From positions 23,405-87,404 of the forward strand of contig JANTQF010000137.1 in NCBI GenBank assembly GCA_032988165.1: 64,000 bases of DNA, given 5' to 3'. Shown here in pieces: positions 34,613 through 46,807 of this stretch; within the stretch, counting starts at the first letter, position 1, and each line of letters starts with the position of its first letter. The stretch comes from Emmonsiellopsis sp. PD_33. Taxonomy: Eukaryota; Ascomycota; Eurotiomycetes; Onygenales; Ajellomycetaceae. Made by a program: the position numbers and the translations under genes. The notes below the pieces were generated by a model. That model ran no database searches. It was not told the DNA's origin and saw only the letters and a program-made list of their open reading frames with translations.

Positions 34613-35273
34613 TCAAGTCTCCACATGGATGTATGTATGTATGTATGTATGTATGAACCTGCTTCCCGCTGTCCATATATGTCTATCCCAACTCACAATT
34701 TCGCCCCATTCCCCCTCCCCCTCCCCATCCAGATCCACATTAACCTTATCATGTTCCCCAACCACACAAACCACCCCATCCGCCACCCTCCTAATCTCCG
34801 TCCTCACCAGCGCCAGCCTCTTCCCCGCATGCACCAGCTCACTAACAATCCTCACCTCCGTGCCCAGCGGCACAGGCCGGAGGAACTTCACATTCAGCGA
34901 GCGCGTGACGCCGCCGCCGTGGGAGAAAAAGCCCGGCCTCGAGAGGGCCAGGAGCAGGCCGGTGGAGAGCACGTCGATGAGCGTCGAGGCGCAGCCGCCG
35001 TGTAGGCTGTTGGATTTGTTGCAGAGCGGGGGGGAGATGGTTAGGAGGAAGGAGGTGCGCGGGGGGGGGCCGAGGGTTGCGGTGTCGTAGCGGATGGTGG
35101 TGCGGAAGAGGTCGTGGTTGTAGCCCTGTTTGTGTTGGATTGGGGGGTTGGTTGGATTTTACTGTTCTTCCTGGTGGGTGGGTAGGTAAATATGGGGGTA
35201 CCTTGTATGTATCGTTCTTTATTTCGGCGTCGTAGATTGCCTTCATGCGTCTTGAGAACTTTTTGGCGTCCAT
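34613..35273 (-). CDS. Hotdog-fold acyl-CoA thioesterase (ACOT13/PaaI-like)
   Basis: Two exons, 35273-35202 and 35125-34613, with a 76-nt intron, give 194 residues. The hotdog domain has the family motif LHGGCASTLIDVLST (65-79), where the HGG loop and Asp75 correspond to the active-site region of ACOT13/PaaI thioesterases, which hydrolyse acyl-CoA esters. Later strands read GVTRSLNVKFLRPVPLGTEVRI and VCVVGEHDKVNVD. The protein ends in an odd tail, FIHTYIHTYIHVET, encoded by a GTAT tetranucleotide array (34629-34655, plus strand). That tail is probably repeat-generated read-through beyond the ancestral end. No targeting signal is clear, so mitochondria, peroxisome or cytosol are all possible. 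Confidence 0.85.
34629..34655. repeat. GTAT tetranucleotide microsatellite inside the thioesterase 3' coding end
   Basis: Six to seven perfect ATGT/GTAT units. They encode His-Thr-Tyr-Ile repeats on the minus strand. Since four is not a multiple of three, gain or loss of one unit would change the frame of the last residues. Confidence 0.9.
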
Positions 35274-36635
35274 GGTGGTATGTATGAGCGGGAAGGAGTG
35301 GGAGAAAGGAAAAGGCTTCGAAGTGGCGTTGATAGAGAGAGTAGTGTAATGAAAGAAAGAGTGAGAATGGCAGATGAATAGATCAGTCGGTATGGAATTA
35401 AGAATTATAGATGGATAGTATAGTATAGGCGACGCAGACTATAAGGAAATTATAAAGAGAAAGAAGTCAAGGTCTGCCTCTCACACTCAAGATTTTGAAT
35501 GCTGCGAAAAAGGGCACTGATGAGGCAGCCAGAGAAGAAACAGACGAAAAAGAAACATGAAGCAATGTCTGGAAAGCCATGGCAATCGCCAGTATTTATT
35601 TAGTTCCGTCGAAATCTGCATGTCCGACCACATCCCCAGTGAACCAGCGAACCTCGTGCGATATCTGGCGCCTTCTGGTTCGTGGTTCCGCAGTGGTCGA
35701 AGCCCCTTTCTGTATCCGATCCAGGACTAAAAGGAACCCGTCCTGGAGAAAAGTTCGAAGCGGGAAACTTTCGCCTTGATCCTTAGGCCGATCGCGATCC
35801 GTCGATACCAGGTGCCAGGAGCCAGGGTCTTTTTACCTTCAACGCCAGATTGGCGCGAGACTAACCACGGCCGGGCCCTGGCTTTCCCCGCAGCGGGTCG
35901 GCAGTGGGAGGAAAAATGCTGGACTGTGGACAACTTGACGAGGCTGCATTTGTCGAGTAAAGCGGGTGGTTGGAGATGTGGGCGTTTAGGGGCTGGATAC
36001 GAGATTTGATGGAACTAACCAAATATCCTATCTCACAAGAGGAGCCCGGGGGATTGGGACTGATATCCCTCCGCAGCCCTGCGCAGGGACATCCCCTGAC
36101 GACCTGGCGATATCAACATCAGCCTCTTCAAGGACTTCGAATTCCAGGAAGCCATCGTGGGTTTGGCTAAACATAGGGGCACACAGGGCATCTACAGAAT
36201 GGCGGCCACGACTCTGCGGAATCCCCCCCTTTCTACTTGCACACCATCCAGTTATTGTTTCCCACGATGCCGTGTCTCTGCGGAGGAAGCCCAGGGCGAT
36301 AAATAGTGACACCTTCTGTTCGGTGCTGGACATGCTGAGCTGCGGCTTCCCGGCGCTTCAGGGGGGTTGGATCCCCCTTCCACGCTCTCCAGGTCAAAAC
36401 AACAGAGGGCAAAAGGGGGACTGCTCGCCTTCTCGATGTTTTGATCTCCATCTTATTCCAGGTCTGAAGATCCCTTGAGAGACATCTACATATCTGTTTT
36501 GTCGTTCATCCGAATGAAGCATCGGTCTTGATTCGTTGCTGCACCAGCTTTTACCTTTTTTGCTATCTTGAACCGCAGCCATTCGGGCACTATCGTTCCC
36601 AATTACCTCTACGGCGTTGGTTAGGAGAGTCCAAG
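35274..36635. promoter_or_regulatory. Divergent upstream region, thioesterase / MACPF-like gene
   Basis: About 1.36 kb. Several ORFs of 66-142 codons occur on both strands, but none is recognisable or has a consistent splice structure. Both promoters must lie here. No RNA gene seen. Confidence 0.35.
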
Positions 36636-38787
36636 ATGTCCTTCCTTGCCCCTTACACATCGATGATGCGGGTTGGCCAAGGGTAGGATATACTACTATC
36701 AATGGTGTTAGTCTTGTTACTGACACCGGGCCAGGTTCAACTCCTACACCCAGCAAATTTGCGTCGACGATGCAGTAGTCATCCATGAATGGCCGTGGGT
36801 TGCAGCCGCACCGAAGCACCACCTTCCTGGTCAGTTCCCAGCCGAAACTGGCAATTCTCGCGAAAAGAATGGCGATGATCTTGCTACCGAGATGTCCGCC
36901 CAGGAGGCCCCTGATTCTCTCCAGCAGCCCACACCCCTAAAGCCCGAAAAGTTCAAGGCTTCAAATGTGAACCAGACTGTTACATACACTGCGCATGCTA
37001 TCGACAACCTCGCAGATGTCGTCGATACCCTCAATATCTCGTCCAGCGCCACTATCAACGCCGGTTCCGCCCAGACCAGCGGCAGCGCGAGCTTTGTGAA
37101 GGAGAACAACATCAGCGAGAGTGATATTAATTTTATCGTCTCCGTCAAAGTCACCAACGAGTTACCTGCTCATTCGACACGCCTGGAATTTCGACCTATG
37201 GAGGGTTTGGACCCTGATCGATTCTCAGAGGTATACGGTGATTGCTTCATCGCAGGGTTCCTCGAGGGCGGTGAATTTTCGTCCATTGTCAGCATCAAAG
37301 TCAACGACAAGAATAAGATTTCCAAGGTGAAATTAGCGGCAGAGATGGAACTCTCTGCCACGAAATACTTTAAGCCTGCTACTGGTGCTGAGGGTGGCGT
37401 GGACAGCCAGGATGTCTGGACTGACACTGAGATGAGCATTTCGGTGACATGGTCAGGGGGGGGAAATATCAAGAAGCCCAAGGTAAGAGATGTATAACAA
37501 GCATCTCCTTCTCTCCGTTTTCTGGCTAACCTTCAGCTATAGGCCAGTTGGGACTTGCAGACTATTATCCAAGCTGCCAGCGACTTTCCTGCCCAGGTCT
37601 CAAAGTATTCGCAGAAAACCTCTGCTATTCTGATGAGTTATAACTCCATTCGGTCGTTTCATGAATTCAACGCCAAGTCCACTCTGCCCCTTGTTGTCCT
37701 TGATTATCGTTTATGCGGTAAGTATTAACTGCCCATGGTAAAATGCTGTGCGTCAACTTACAGTATGCATAGATTTATATACGGCGGAACTTCTCAGCGC
37801 CTTTATTGCTTATAAAGCTGTATGGAAAGCTATCTCAAAAAGTGAGCTGCTACAAACCCATACCCAGCGATTGGTCCTAACAGTGTATCAGTGATCAAAG
37901 TTCCAGAGCGTTACAAGGCAAAAGACGCGAGTGATGAGGTGCCGGATCCTATCCAGTGCGATCCAATCTCTCTTAATCAAGCCAAGCTGGAGTGTCGAAA
38001 AGGCATGACACTCATTCTTGAAGAGGTAACCCCTCCCCCTTGCTGATGGTGGTTTTTTTTAACCTCGTGGCAGACAAAAATATTGGCACGAAAACCGCAC
38101 CTTGGGATGACTGGTGAGGACGGTACCGTGAGACAACTACCTTGCGCGTATGCGTCAGAACTTGCTACACGTCTTCCGGTAAGTGTACAAGTTCGGCTCA
38201 AATAAAAAGGTAGCCTCGGTTGTTAACTATTTGGTTTCAACAGATACCCTTAGAAACACCTGAGATCAGCGATCTCCGTCGCGTCTCTTCGTTAGCTGAT
38301 GAAATGACTATGGTTAATCAACTTGTCACGAATCCCACTTTTCTTCCACGCATAGACAACCCAGGGGGGAAGATTCCCCGAGTCGCCGGGACTCTCTATT
38401 CTACCCATGCAGGCGGCTCGTCGGATAGGATCTCTAGGTAAGCCTAAGTCTACCCTTCCCGAAAGGACCTATGAAAATAATTGTTGCTGATACTGCTTTA
38501 GCAATCATCCAATCAGAACCCTCGAGAGTGCAGGTGAGAATGGACAGCTGGAGCCCAGTCGGTCTTGTATACTCTCCCCTGTGTTCCTGGCCACGGCAGG
38601 TTCACGCTGCGTTGACATGATCTACCGCGCGCTGCTCTTAAAATGCTGTTTCCGTCGGCCAAAGAAAGTGAAATTCCGCACTCCGAGGGGGAGTTCTAAC
38701 CCACAAGACCCGATGAGCGTTGACCAGGCGGTGGTTATGTCAGGTGCAATTATGTCTAGTACTGCCCTGCCTACCGAAGTTATTTGA
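36636..38787 (+). CDS. Unrecognised eight-exon protein with a MACPF-like glycine motif
   Basis: Eight exons (36636-36682, 36735-37482, 37543-37717, 37773-37841, 37892-38025, 38074-38178, 38244-38437, 38502-38787) join in frame to 585 residues. All introns are 48-65 nt with GT-AG ends. The start MSFLAPYTSMMRVGQGFNSY spans the first join. I do not know an established function. Around residues 176-205 the sequence SEVYGDCFIAGFLEGGEF, ending in IVSIKV, resembles the core signature of membrane-attack-complex/perforin (MACPF) domains, where a Tyr-Gly-[Thr/Asp]-[His/x] element is followed by a Gly-Gly turn and a beta strand. The preceding VTYTAHAIDNLADVV, then Ser-rich SSATINAGSAQTSGS, would fit a membrane-inserting helical cluster. 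The C-terminal part has a Cys/Arg-rich segment (LLLKCCFRRPKKVKF). No signal peptide, so it is probably intracellular. Confidence 0.75.
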
Positions 38788-39385
38788 TTTCAAAACTTCC
38801 TTGCTAGGATGAAAGTAGATCAATGGGAAGCTGGGGTATTAGCTTTATCCGGGCGCTGTTACAAGCACCGGTGAGCCTCAAGGGGGTGAATTGTCAAGCA
38901 CGCACTGCTATTTTAGTTTCGGTGTATATAATATTATGCAATTGATATAGAATTATATTTATAATTCGTCCAATTTTTATAATCGTCCTCAGAAAACCAC
39001 CCCCTATTAGGGCTGGAGCAAAAGTCACATGATTCCGCGTAGCTCCAGCCGCGTCGCAAACCCAAAGCTCCGGCTTGCCCAAACCACGATCTTCCACTCA
39101 AAACCTCCCAACCGTCTACTCTCTTTTTGTACCTATCCCGCACCCGTGAAAGGGTCGTCAATTGATTTCTCTTACCCTCCGAAGGACTTCAACTTTATTC
39201 CCTCCTACCCTTCGCTCATCGTCATTTTGTGTTTCAGCCACAATTCGCCGAATTATTTCTGGGCTCCAATGCGCCTGTCGTCGTCGTCGTGAACGAACGG
39301 AGGAAGGAAGGAAGGAGGGATAATCACGATATAGAACGGACGGACCGAACGGGCGGACGGACGGACGGGATTAAAATATTCGAAA
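38788..39385. promoter_or_regulatory. ORC4 upstream region with GGAA/GGAC short repeats
   Basis: About 600 nt. Immediately before the ORC4 ATG (39298-39370) is a purine-rich run of GGAA and GGAC units, presumably in the 5' UTR or core promoter. No other gene seen. Confidence 0.4.
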
Positions 39386-41768
39386 ATGGGTGAATTTACA
39401 AGCTCGCGGCCTTCGAAGCGGAGGAGGGTTGTTGGGATGGGTACGAGGGCTGGGACGCAGGCTGGGACGCGGGCTACGGCTGCCACGGCGGCTGGGAATG
39501 GTGATGGTGATGGTGATGCTCCGCAGCAGCAGGCGGCGGAGCGGGGGCAAGAGGAGGAGGTGACTGGGCGTCGCTTGAGATCTTCTACGAGGCGGAAGAC
39601 TGTGCCGAAGCGGGATGTGGGGGTTGTTGGTGGGGAGGCCCAGGTGAGGGAGGAAGAAGGGAAAGGGGAAGAGGAGGAGGCGGTGGAGGAGGAGGAGGAG
39701 GGTAAGAGGTCGTCGCCTGAGCGGGTGTGGATTTTGAGGAGGAAGCAGCCGGGGAAGCAGCTGGGGCGATGGCAACCGACGGAGTACGAGTATGTGGTGG
39801 GGGAAAAGGGGAATATCCCTACTGGTAGACGGAGACCCTTGGGAGGGGGGCCGGATAGTATAAGTCCTAAGGCTGGGGAAACTTTGTCCTGGATGATGGT
39901 TAAGGGGGAGTGGGTTCTCGCTGATGAGGATGGGGTCGGGGATGTACCTGTGGATGATGAGGTGGATGGAGATGGGAGAAGTGAGAGGGCGGATGTGTTG
40001 CAGGGTGGGAATGGGAATGGGAATGGGGTTGTTAACGGGCTGCGGTCTAAGCGGGGCCGTCGGGCACGATTGGGGGAAAAGGTAGATGAGGAGATGGAAG
40101 CGGCAGAGGGGGAAGCGGGGGAGGAGGATTACGATATTTCTGCCTTGCAATTGCAGCAAGAATTGGTCCACAATGATGATACTACTACGGCGGAGTTGGA
40201 GGAGTTACCTCCCTTCGCAGTCGAGTTTAAGGAATTTTGCGAGGAAAACGAGCTGGAGGAGCATGTCGGGTCTCTTGCAAAGGTTGTTCTCAAGAAACTT
40301 ACGGGGAAAGCTCCCGTTCCGCTTCGTGCTTTGGACTCGGAATACCAGACCGTCCATCAGCTCGTTGAGCAGACTGTTGTTGCTGGAGAAGGAAACTCGC
40401 TACTCCTTCTCGGATCAAGAGGTTGTGGGAAGACCGCGGTGGTAGAGGCTGTTATTTCCTCGCTGGCGAAGGAGTACAGGGATGATTTCCACGTTGTACG
40501 TCTAAACGGGTTTCTCCACACGGATGATAGAATCGCTCTGAGAGAGATTTGGCGCCAGCTAGGCCGCGAAATGAATGCGGAGGAGGACATGAGCAAAACT
40601 ATCAGCTACGCAGACACGATGGCGTCGCTACTCGCTCTCCTTTCCCATCCGGAGGAACTTTTCGGTATTTCCGAGGACCCAAATGCAGTTGCCACTGCGA
40701 AATCGGTCATCATTGTCTTGGACGAATTCGACCTTTTTGCGCACCATCCCCGCCAGACACTGTTGTATAACCTCTTTGACATTGCTCAGGCACGGAAGGC
40801 CCCTCTTGCGGTCTTGGGCTTGACGACAAAAGTCGACGTCACTGAAAATTTGGAGAAGCGGGTTAAGAGCAGGTTTAGCCATCGATATGTGTTTTTGCCT
40901 CGGCCAAGGACGTTTGCGGATTTTTCTGATATCTGTATGGCTGCGATGGGGTTGGATGGGGAGGAAGTTGAATTATATCAGGATGATGGGAAGGGGTTGA
41001 GCAATAGTCAAGGTCTGCTGCTGCTTGAGGGGTGGAACAAGTATCTTCAGGTATGTGTATATTCAAACATCGAGTTCCTTTATGCCTCAGATGAGGAGAT
41101 GAGGCAATAACTAACGCGAAATTCCAACATAGGGACTTTGGTCTGATCCTACCTTCTCGACCCATCTCCAGCAAATCTACCATCAAACAAAATCCCCCAA
41201 AGACTTCTTTTCCAGCGCTCTCCTCCCAATTTCTACTTTCTGCCACAGTCTACCCCAGTTTTCCAACACATCCTCCGGCCTCCGACCCCCCACGCCAAAA
41301 TCCTTCTATTCACAGCCCCTCTCCTGCCCTGATCCCGCTTCCCTCCCTTTTCCCCCGTCCACCTCTTCTACAAGCAACACGTCCCTCCCGCTCTCCCTCC
41401 TCCTCGCTGCCACCCGCTATACCGCCATACACGACCCAGGCCTCAACGCGAATCATCCCCAAACTGCCGCCCCCCTCACTCTCACTTTCCCTGCCGTGTA
41501 CGCGGAGTATGTCCGCTTGCTTACCTCTGCCAAGGTATCGGCCTCCGCGTCCGGCGTGGTGGCCACTCCTGGACGAGTATGGGGTAAGGATGTAGCTAGG
41601 GAGGCGTGGGAAAGACTGATTGGTTGGGGCCTCGTGGTTCCCGTTGGTGGTGGGAGTGGAATGGGAGATGGGAGAATGTTTAGAATTGAGATCAGTTTCG
41701 AGGAGGTGGTTGATGGGGTTGGGGATCAGGGAGTGGGTGCGTTGGGGAGGTGGTGGAGAGAGACGTAG
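39386..41768 (+). CDS. ORC4: Origin recognition complex subunit 4
   Basis: Two exons, 39386-41050 and 41133-41768, give 766 residues. Orc4 is an AAA+ subunit of the complex that marks replication origins and loads the MCM helicase. Walker A is GSRGCGKT (about 343-350) and Walker B VIIVLDEFDLF (about 440-450), followed by sensor and arginine-finger-like segments (LGLTTKVDVTENLEKRVKSRFSH in outline). The C-terminal winged-helix part is in exon 2 (VYAEYVRLLTSAK, then VWGKDVAREAWERLI). The first ~260 residues are a low-complexity extension rich in Gly, Glu and Arg, with KRRR and RRLRSSTRRK basic blocks. This long, acidic/basic N-terminus is common in filamentous fungi. The start at 39386 is the first in-frame ATG. 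Confidence 0.93.
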
Positions 41769-42881
41769 GGGTTATGTTTGTGCGCTTTTTCGGGGGGGTG
41801 GGTGGTTAGGCTATGGTTACTTGAGTTATGTAGGTTATGGGCTGCATGTTTATTTTGTGATTTTTTAGGGGTTAGTTGATATGGGTGTTATGATAGATCT
41901 AGGTAACTATAGATAATGAATATAAGCATAGATACCCACCCGTCTATATAACTATTTACTAAAATATCAGGCCATGATATATTACCATTCATCATGGAAG
42001 TGGAATATAGAATACGAGAAAGTCGTGTCTATGACTCTCGGACATTTCCTTTCAAGCTGGCATCTTTGGGTTATCTGAGATGCAATGGACATGAAGCAAT
42101 ATGGGCCTGAATTTGTTCAACTTGGGAAACTCGGCTCAGGTAAATGATTCCCCTATTCGAGGGGTGGGTGACTGATAGTGCCAAGATTGCCAATCCCAAA
42201 ATGGACTAGCCTCCACCCGGGGAGTTCAACGATTGAGGTGACAGATAAAGAGTTGATTGCTATCTTCATGATGCTTTGAGTCTTTGACAATAAGACACAT
42301 CAACAAAGGTCCCTTATAGTGTTCTTTTGATGAACTGTCGGACTTCGCTATCATCCTCAAGGACATTTGAGGGGAATACCATGAGTATTAACCTTTCCCT
42401 TTATTATCTCCCACAGATCTGGATCCACATTCATCACACCTTGAGTTCAACAAAAACTCCTGTTCAGAAGAGTTTCTGCCTCCTGTTTCATACCATACTT
42501 TGAGATATGTTGAAGCTTGGGTTGCTTTGTATTTCCTTCTTGTCCTCAAATAAGTTAAAGATGATTCTGGGGGGGCATACTTGGTACTGTGTTCCCATGC
42601 CCATGATGAGACATGGCATACAAAGTGAATGGACTTTTTTGTTAAGGAAAGGTACGATATCGCTTTATTCCTTCTTTGATCTATACTTTCTCTTTGAACA
42701 GGACTACAGTTTGTTTGCTGCAATCCGCGTTCTAGGGATGTATAAAGCTGGCTCTTGGACTCGGCTTTTATGTATGACATACTCATACAGAACATCTGGT
42801 CGATGAGAAAGGTTTTATGCTATCTAACTTGATTTCTCCTATTTGATATTTTGTCCCTTGATATTTCAACATTCCTCTGTC
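41769..42881. other. Intergenic stretch ORC4 to SRR1-domain gene, no gene seen
   Basis: About 1.1 kb with only short unrecognised ORFs. G/T-rich just after ORC4, then AT-rich. Confidence 0.35.
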
Positions 42882-43934
42882 ATGGACCCTTTCGATGGAT
42901 ATGCCAAAGAACTCGAGCGAGCGGAACCATACTTGCCCCCTAGAGCAGACGAAGAAAAGGAAAAGGTCCGAAAGGAACTCCAAGATCGTTTTGATAAAGG
43001 GGAGCCATTCCACGACCAAAGAGATATTGAGATGGCCGGCAAGCAGATCGCACGTTCCAAGCCGGGCGATATGGTACTGACGAAAGGAGTGGGAAGTCAT
43101 GCCTACAAATTCCAAATTCAACCCAGAGAATGGGGCGTCCCACAAGTCGAGCTTAGGTCTTTTCATCAGATCATGGAGCGGGGAACATATTGCAATATAC
43201 TCATCGAGCATTCGCAGCCGGATTCCAGGATCCAGTTCCCCCTTGATAAAGTCAAGCAAAACTTCAAACGCGCGCGGATTCAACTAGAGGGCTTGCTGCG
43301 GGAGAAACTAAGCTCAGCGCTAAATGATGGACACATTCCTCCTGGAATCGACCAAATAATTGCCGTTGCATGTGGCTCGATGTCATACGATACTTTACCA
43401 CGTCCTTCCGCATATCAGAATGCGCTAGTATGTGCCCTGCGCACTATATTGCAAGAAGACATCCATCGAAGCAGCGGCGATATCAAGTGCTACTCGCAGG
43501 ATCCAAAATTCACCGACGCTGATAAATACGTTTTAGGGCAATCCAGAATCGACGTCTTGAATAACCCAGAAGGTTTCGTTAAGGTCAACAATTCAACAGC
43601 TTTTTTGTCGTTCTCACCAGATACTCCGGTTAAGGAAATTATTCGAGATATTGGAAAGCGGCCAGCTCTACTGATATGGGACAGAGTTGTGGATAAGTCT
43701 GATCAGGGCACAGAGTAAGATATCTTACCTTCATAGAATATACATTTGATCATGCCCTAACATATATGCTGCAGATGGGACGGGCCGAATAAGACCAACG
43801 GAGATGCGGATTCCGCCCACGTGAGAAAAATGATCAGGGAGGAGTATAGGGAGCTCGACTTGGAATTCCCGGAAGAATTCGGTACTAACGAAGTGGTGCA
43901 ATATGCTGTATACGTTAGACGGCTAATTGAATAG
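42882..43934 (+). CDS. SRR1-like domain protein
   Basis: Two exons, 42882-43714 and 43775-43934, with a 60-nt intron, give 330 residues. The middle holds an SRR1-like domain (about 155-285): GIDQIIAVACGSMSYDTLPRPS, then AYQNALVCALRTILQ, a central CYSQDPKFTDADKYVL and a closing STAFLSFSPDTPVKEI, RPALLIWDR. SRR1 proteins are linked to circadian or heme-related regulation in plants and yeast, but the biochemical role is unclear and fungi have many copies. The N-terminal ~60 residues are strongly charged and helical (EEKEKVRKELQDRFDKGE). MDPFDGYAKELE was taken as start; an in-frame ATG at 42843 adds 13 residues and seems less likely. Confidence 0.82.
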
Positions 43935-45394
43935 TTGCTTCACCAGCCGACATCGTGTTGCTGTTCACGATTGGAACCCCAACATAGAACTAGGGTTTCT
44001 ATAGACTGGGAAATTTCTCTTGGGTTATACAAGATATGTGTTAGTTTTTGTTCAATTGATAAAATTTCTCCATATTTCCACCGCAATCAGTGAAGTCGTT
44101 TGTTATGGGTAGTAATCTGCTGAATACTACTTCGAGATCCTGCTGTCGGATCTAGTCCATGGGGTATTCCTGATTTAAATAGAAGGCAGGATAATTACTA
44201 TGGGAGATTTTCTAGATTCAGAATGAATCAATAGGTACGGATATTCCCGCTCTCCCCTAAAATAAAGAACATACGGCCGCTAATTGTTTATATTTTTCCC
44301 TTTTAATGGCGTCAATACGCACGTGTGAAGGGTCCTAAATTCAACAAACCGCTCGAGCACAAAATGAAGGCACATTATGTAGGAGTGAGTTCTTATTTCG
44401 GTTTAACATATGGGTTTACCCATATATAACCCCGTCTCCCGGGCCTCTTACTCTAAGATACATCTACCAACACGTCGGCAAATTCACCATGGACAAGAGT
44501 GGATTATAGGGGCGGAATGCCTCAGTCCACAAAAGTCCGCATCGGCCGGTTCATCTTTCCTCTTACTTCCATACACGGGCTGTTGCTAGATTGCTGCTCT
44601 CTCTAGGGATATAAGAAAATTTCTCTGGGCTATGCCGGTAATGGATATACAATCTTGGTCGTTTAACTCTATTGTCACGAACCCAACATTTTCCAATATG
44701 GGCGTTACACTGCCGTATCCGGAGGAAGGCTAATTGAAGTCTTGGTTCATGGACGATACGAATCAATTGATTGTGATTGCATCTTTTTCCTAACGGCCTA
44801 TCAAGGAGACTGTCACGGGAATCGCCAGACCAGCAGTTCTGATCACCCGGATTTGAATACCCCTGGCTAAGAAGGATGACTGAAGAAGTCCCCTAATTCT
44901 GATATCAAACTTCCAGATTCCACGGTTTATATTAGGCGGAGCGAAGGCTTGATTTCAATGTGAACACTGGGATTATAACTACCTTCTAAGGGCGGCGGGG
45001 AAGGGGATTAGAACATAAGGTTGGTCTATTTCTTTCTTTTTCTCATCCTGCAGCTTTGGGTTATATATTTTTCATCTTTCTCCATATCCATAATTTTATT
45101 TTTTTGCAATGCTATTTTGTCAATACAGTGTGGCGATGTGACTGGACATTAACCATCTCCGAAGAGCTGTTGTCTGCTGCTGCCTGTCGTTTTACCCCGC
45201 CTCCCACCTCCCAGCTCGGAGCCTCTCTCCTTCCTCTCACCTGCATACAATTACATTTCTTATGAGGTTTTTTTACTTTAAAATTACTATTACTTTCTCT
45301 TCTATTTTCTATGCTGTTTTCGCGGCATATCCCCATTACATTTAATTTCTAGGTTGCCAGAGGCAATCTCTTTACAGATCGCATACGAGCTGCC
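43935..45394. other. Intergenic stretch SRR1-domain gene to F-box gene, no gene seen
   Basis: About 1.46 kb with only short unrecognised ORFs. The last 400 nt are pyrimidine-rich, as expected for a fungal promoter/5' UTR. Confidence 0.35.
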
Positions 45395-46807
45395 ATGGCG
45401 TCCCTCGATCACATCCCAGAAGAGTTGATTACTGAGATCTTCAACTCTTTAGATCCGAAGGATTTTCTGAATTTCCGTCTTACCTGTCGCGCCATTTGCA
45501 ACAAATCATCTTACTGCGTAAAGAGCAGATTTTTCAAAACTCGCAGGTTTAATTTCTCCCGTCAGGCACTTGAGACTTTTTCCCAAGTCGCGAAGTATGA
45601 TCGCTTCGGACCTGCCATCGAGGAAGTTTCTATCACTCTTACGCGGTGGATACATCGGGACCTCCATGCAAAGCTTTGGTTAATCAACAATCCGAGAGAT
45701 GACTTTGGGGGCATCTCCCATCCGATACATCCCAGAAGAAGACTGCGCCGGGGCGACGTTATGCCCGTTGATTCCGAAGAGGATCATGCTGAGATCAAGC
45801 GCAGAGCGGATGAGTGCGACTCAAGCACGGTTGACCTCCTCGATCTCATCGAGCAAGGGGAAGATCTCAGGCTTCTGGTGGATGCCTTGAAGCACCTTCC
45901 AAATCTTCGTGCCATCGGCCTACGAGAAGGCGCAGACCACTGTTGGACTGGGAGTATGTACCAGGGCGCAAGATGCGGCGCAATCAACGCCCTTGCAACA
46001 AGCTGGGGACTTCTTGGGGAGGCCATGGGTCTCCGCCGTCTGCAACTCCTTGAACGCCATCATCTCTTCACCCAGTTACTCTCTTCACTTTCACTTACCG
46101 GACCAATTCCGCATCTCACTTTCCTAGGCGTCTGTGTTTCAAATTTTGAATATGCCAACAAACCTTCCAGCATTCCCGCATTTCTCTCACAGACTCTACA
46201 AACGCTCTGTCTTGATTTCATAGCCAGCTATTATGACCTCCGCGATGACTCTCGTCGTTTTGGCGATGGGGTCGTTATACCCAACCTCTTCAAGTCAGGG
46301 GCCCCTGGCGATTGGTTAGTGCGCTTTGTAAACTCCTGCACGCAGCTCAAGAGCCTTTCCGTCCACTTCAGCGACTGCTACATGGCACGGACTATTGCCT
46401 GCGTCGGGACTGCCATGGACCTCCCCCGTCTTGAGCGCTTCAGCCTCGCTGGCTGTAGGCTTGACTTCCGTAGTGAGCATATCTATACCCAACTCGTCGG
46501 GTTTCTTTCCCATCACTCCCCGACACTACGATCCCTTTATCTCGCAAATATAAAACTCGGACGAATGACTTTGAGCGACGGTCCATTTTATTACACCTCT
46601 GACCTACTGAAGGAGTTAGCACAGTATGAGCACCTGGAGAGTGTGGGCTTCAGTAGTTTTACTGAGGGATCGCTTGATTATCCCGTGATATTTGAGCCTC
46701 ATCCCAATGAGTCGGAAAAGGAGTCTAAGACTTGGAAATTTGAGGGGACGCCTGAGGATATGAGGCAGAGATTAGGAAGGCTGGCTGGAGAGTATTATGT
46801 CAACTAA
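45395..46807 (+). CDS. F-box protein with leucine-rich C-terminal region
   Basis: Single-exon gene of 470 residues. The F-box is at residues about 4-48: LDHIPEELITEIFNSLDPKD, then FLNFRLTCRAICNKSSYCV. It should recruit Skp1 of an SCF ubiquitin ligase. The rest is helical with irregular leucine-rich elements (LPNLRAIGLRE, LKSLSVHFSDC, LRSLYLANIKLG, LERFSLAGCRL), probably the substrate-binding surface. This is one of the large expanded families in filamentous fungi, so the substrate cannot be predicted. The start context GCCATGGCG is near optimal. Confidence 0.88.
   Translation: MASLDHIPEELITEIFNSLDPKDFLNFRLTCRAICNKSSYCVKSRFFKTRRFNFSRQALETFSQVAKYDRFGPAIEEVSITLTRWIHRDLHAKLWLINNPRDDFGGISHPIHPRRRLRRGDVMPVDSEEDHAEIKRRADECDSSTVDLLDLIEQGEDLRLLVDALKHLPNLRAIGLREGADHCWTGSMYQGARCGAINALATSWGLLGEAMGLRRLQLLERHHLFTQLLSSLSLTGPIPHLTFLGVCVSNFEYANKPSSIPAFLSQTLQTLCLDFIASYYDLRDDSRRFGDGVVIPNLFKSGAPGDWLVRFVNSCTQLKSLSVHFSDCYMARTIACVGTAMDLPRLERFSLAGCRLDFRSEHIYTQLVGFLSHHSPTLRSLYLANIKLGRMTLSDGPFYYTSDLLKELAQYEHLESVGFSSFTEGSLDYPVIFEPHPNESEKESKTWKFEGTPEDMRQRLGRLAGEYYVN

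Noticed and set aside
36028..36822. ORFs of 101-142 codons on the minus strand upstream of the MACPF-like gene
   Set aside because: They overlap the confirmed first exon and its promoter on the other strand and show no protein-like features.
39371..40171. 266-codon ORF antisense to ORC4
   Set aside because: Low-complexity Leu/Pro/Arg sequence produced by reading the Glu/Gly-rich ORC4 extension backwards.
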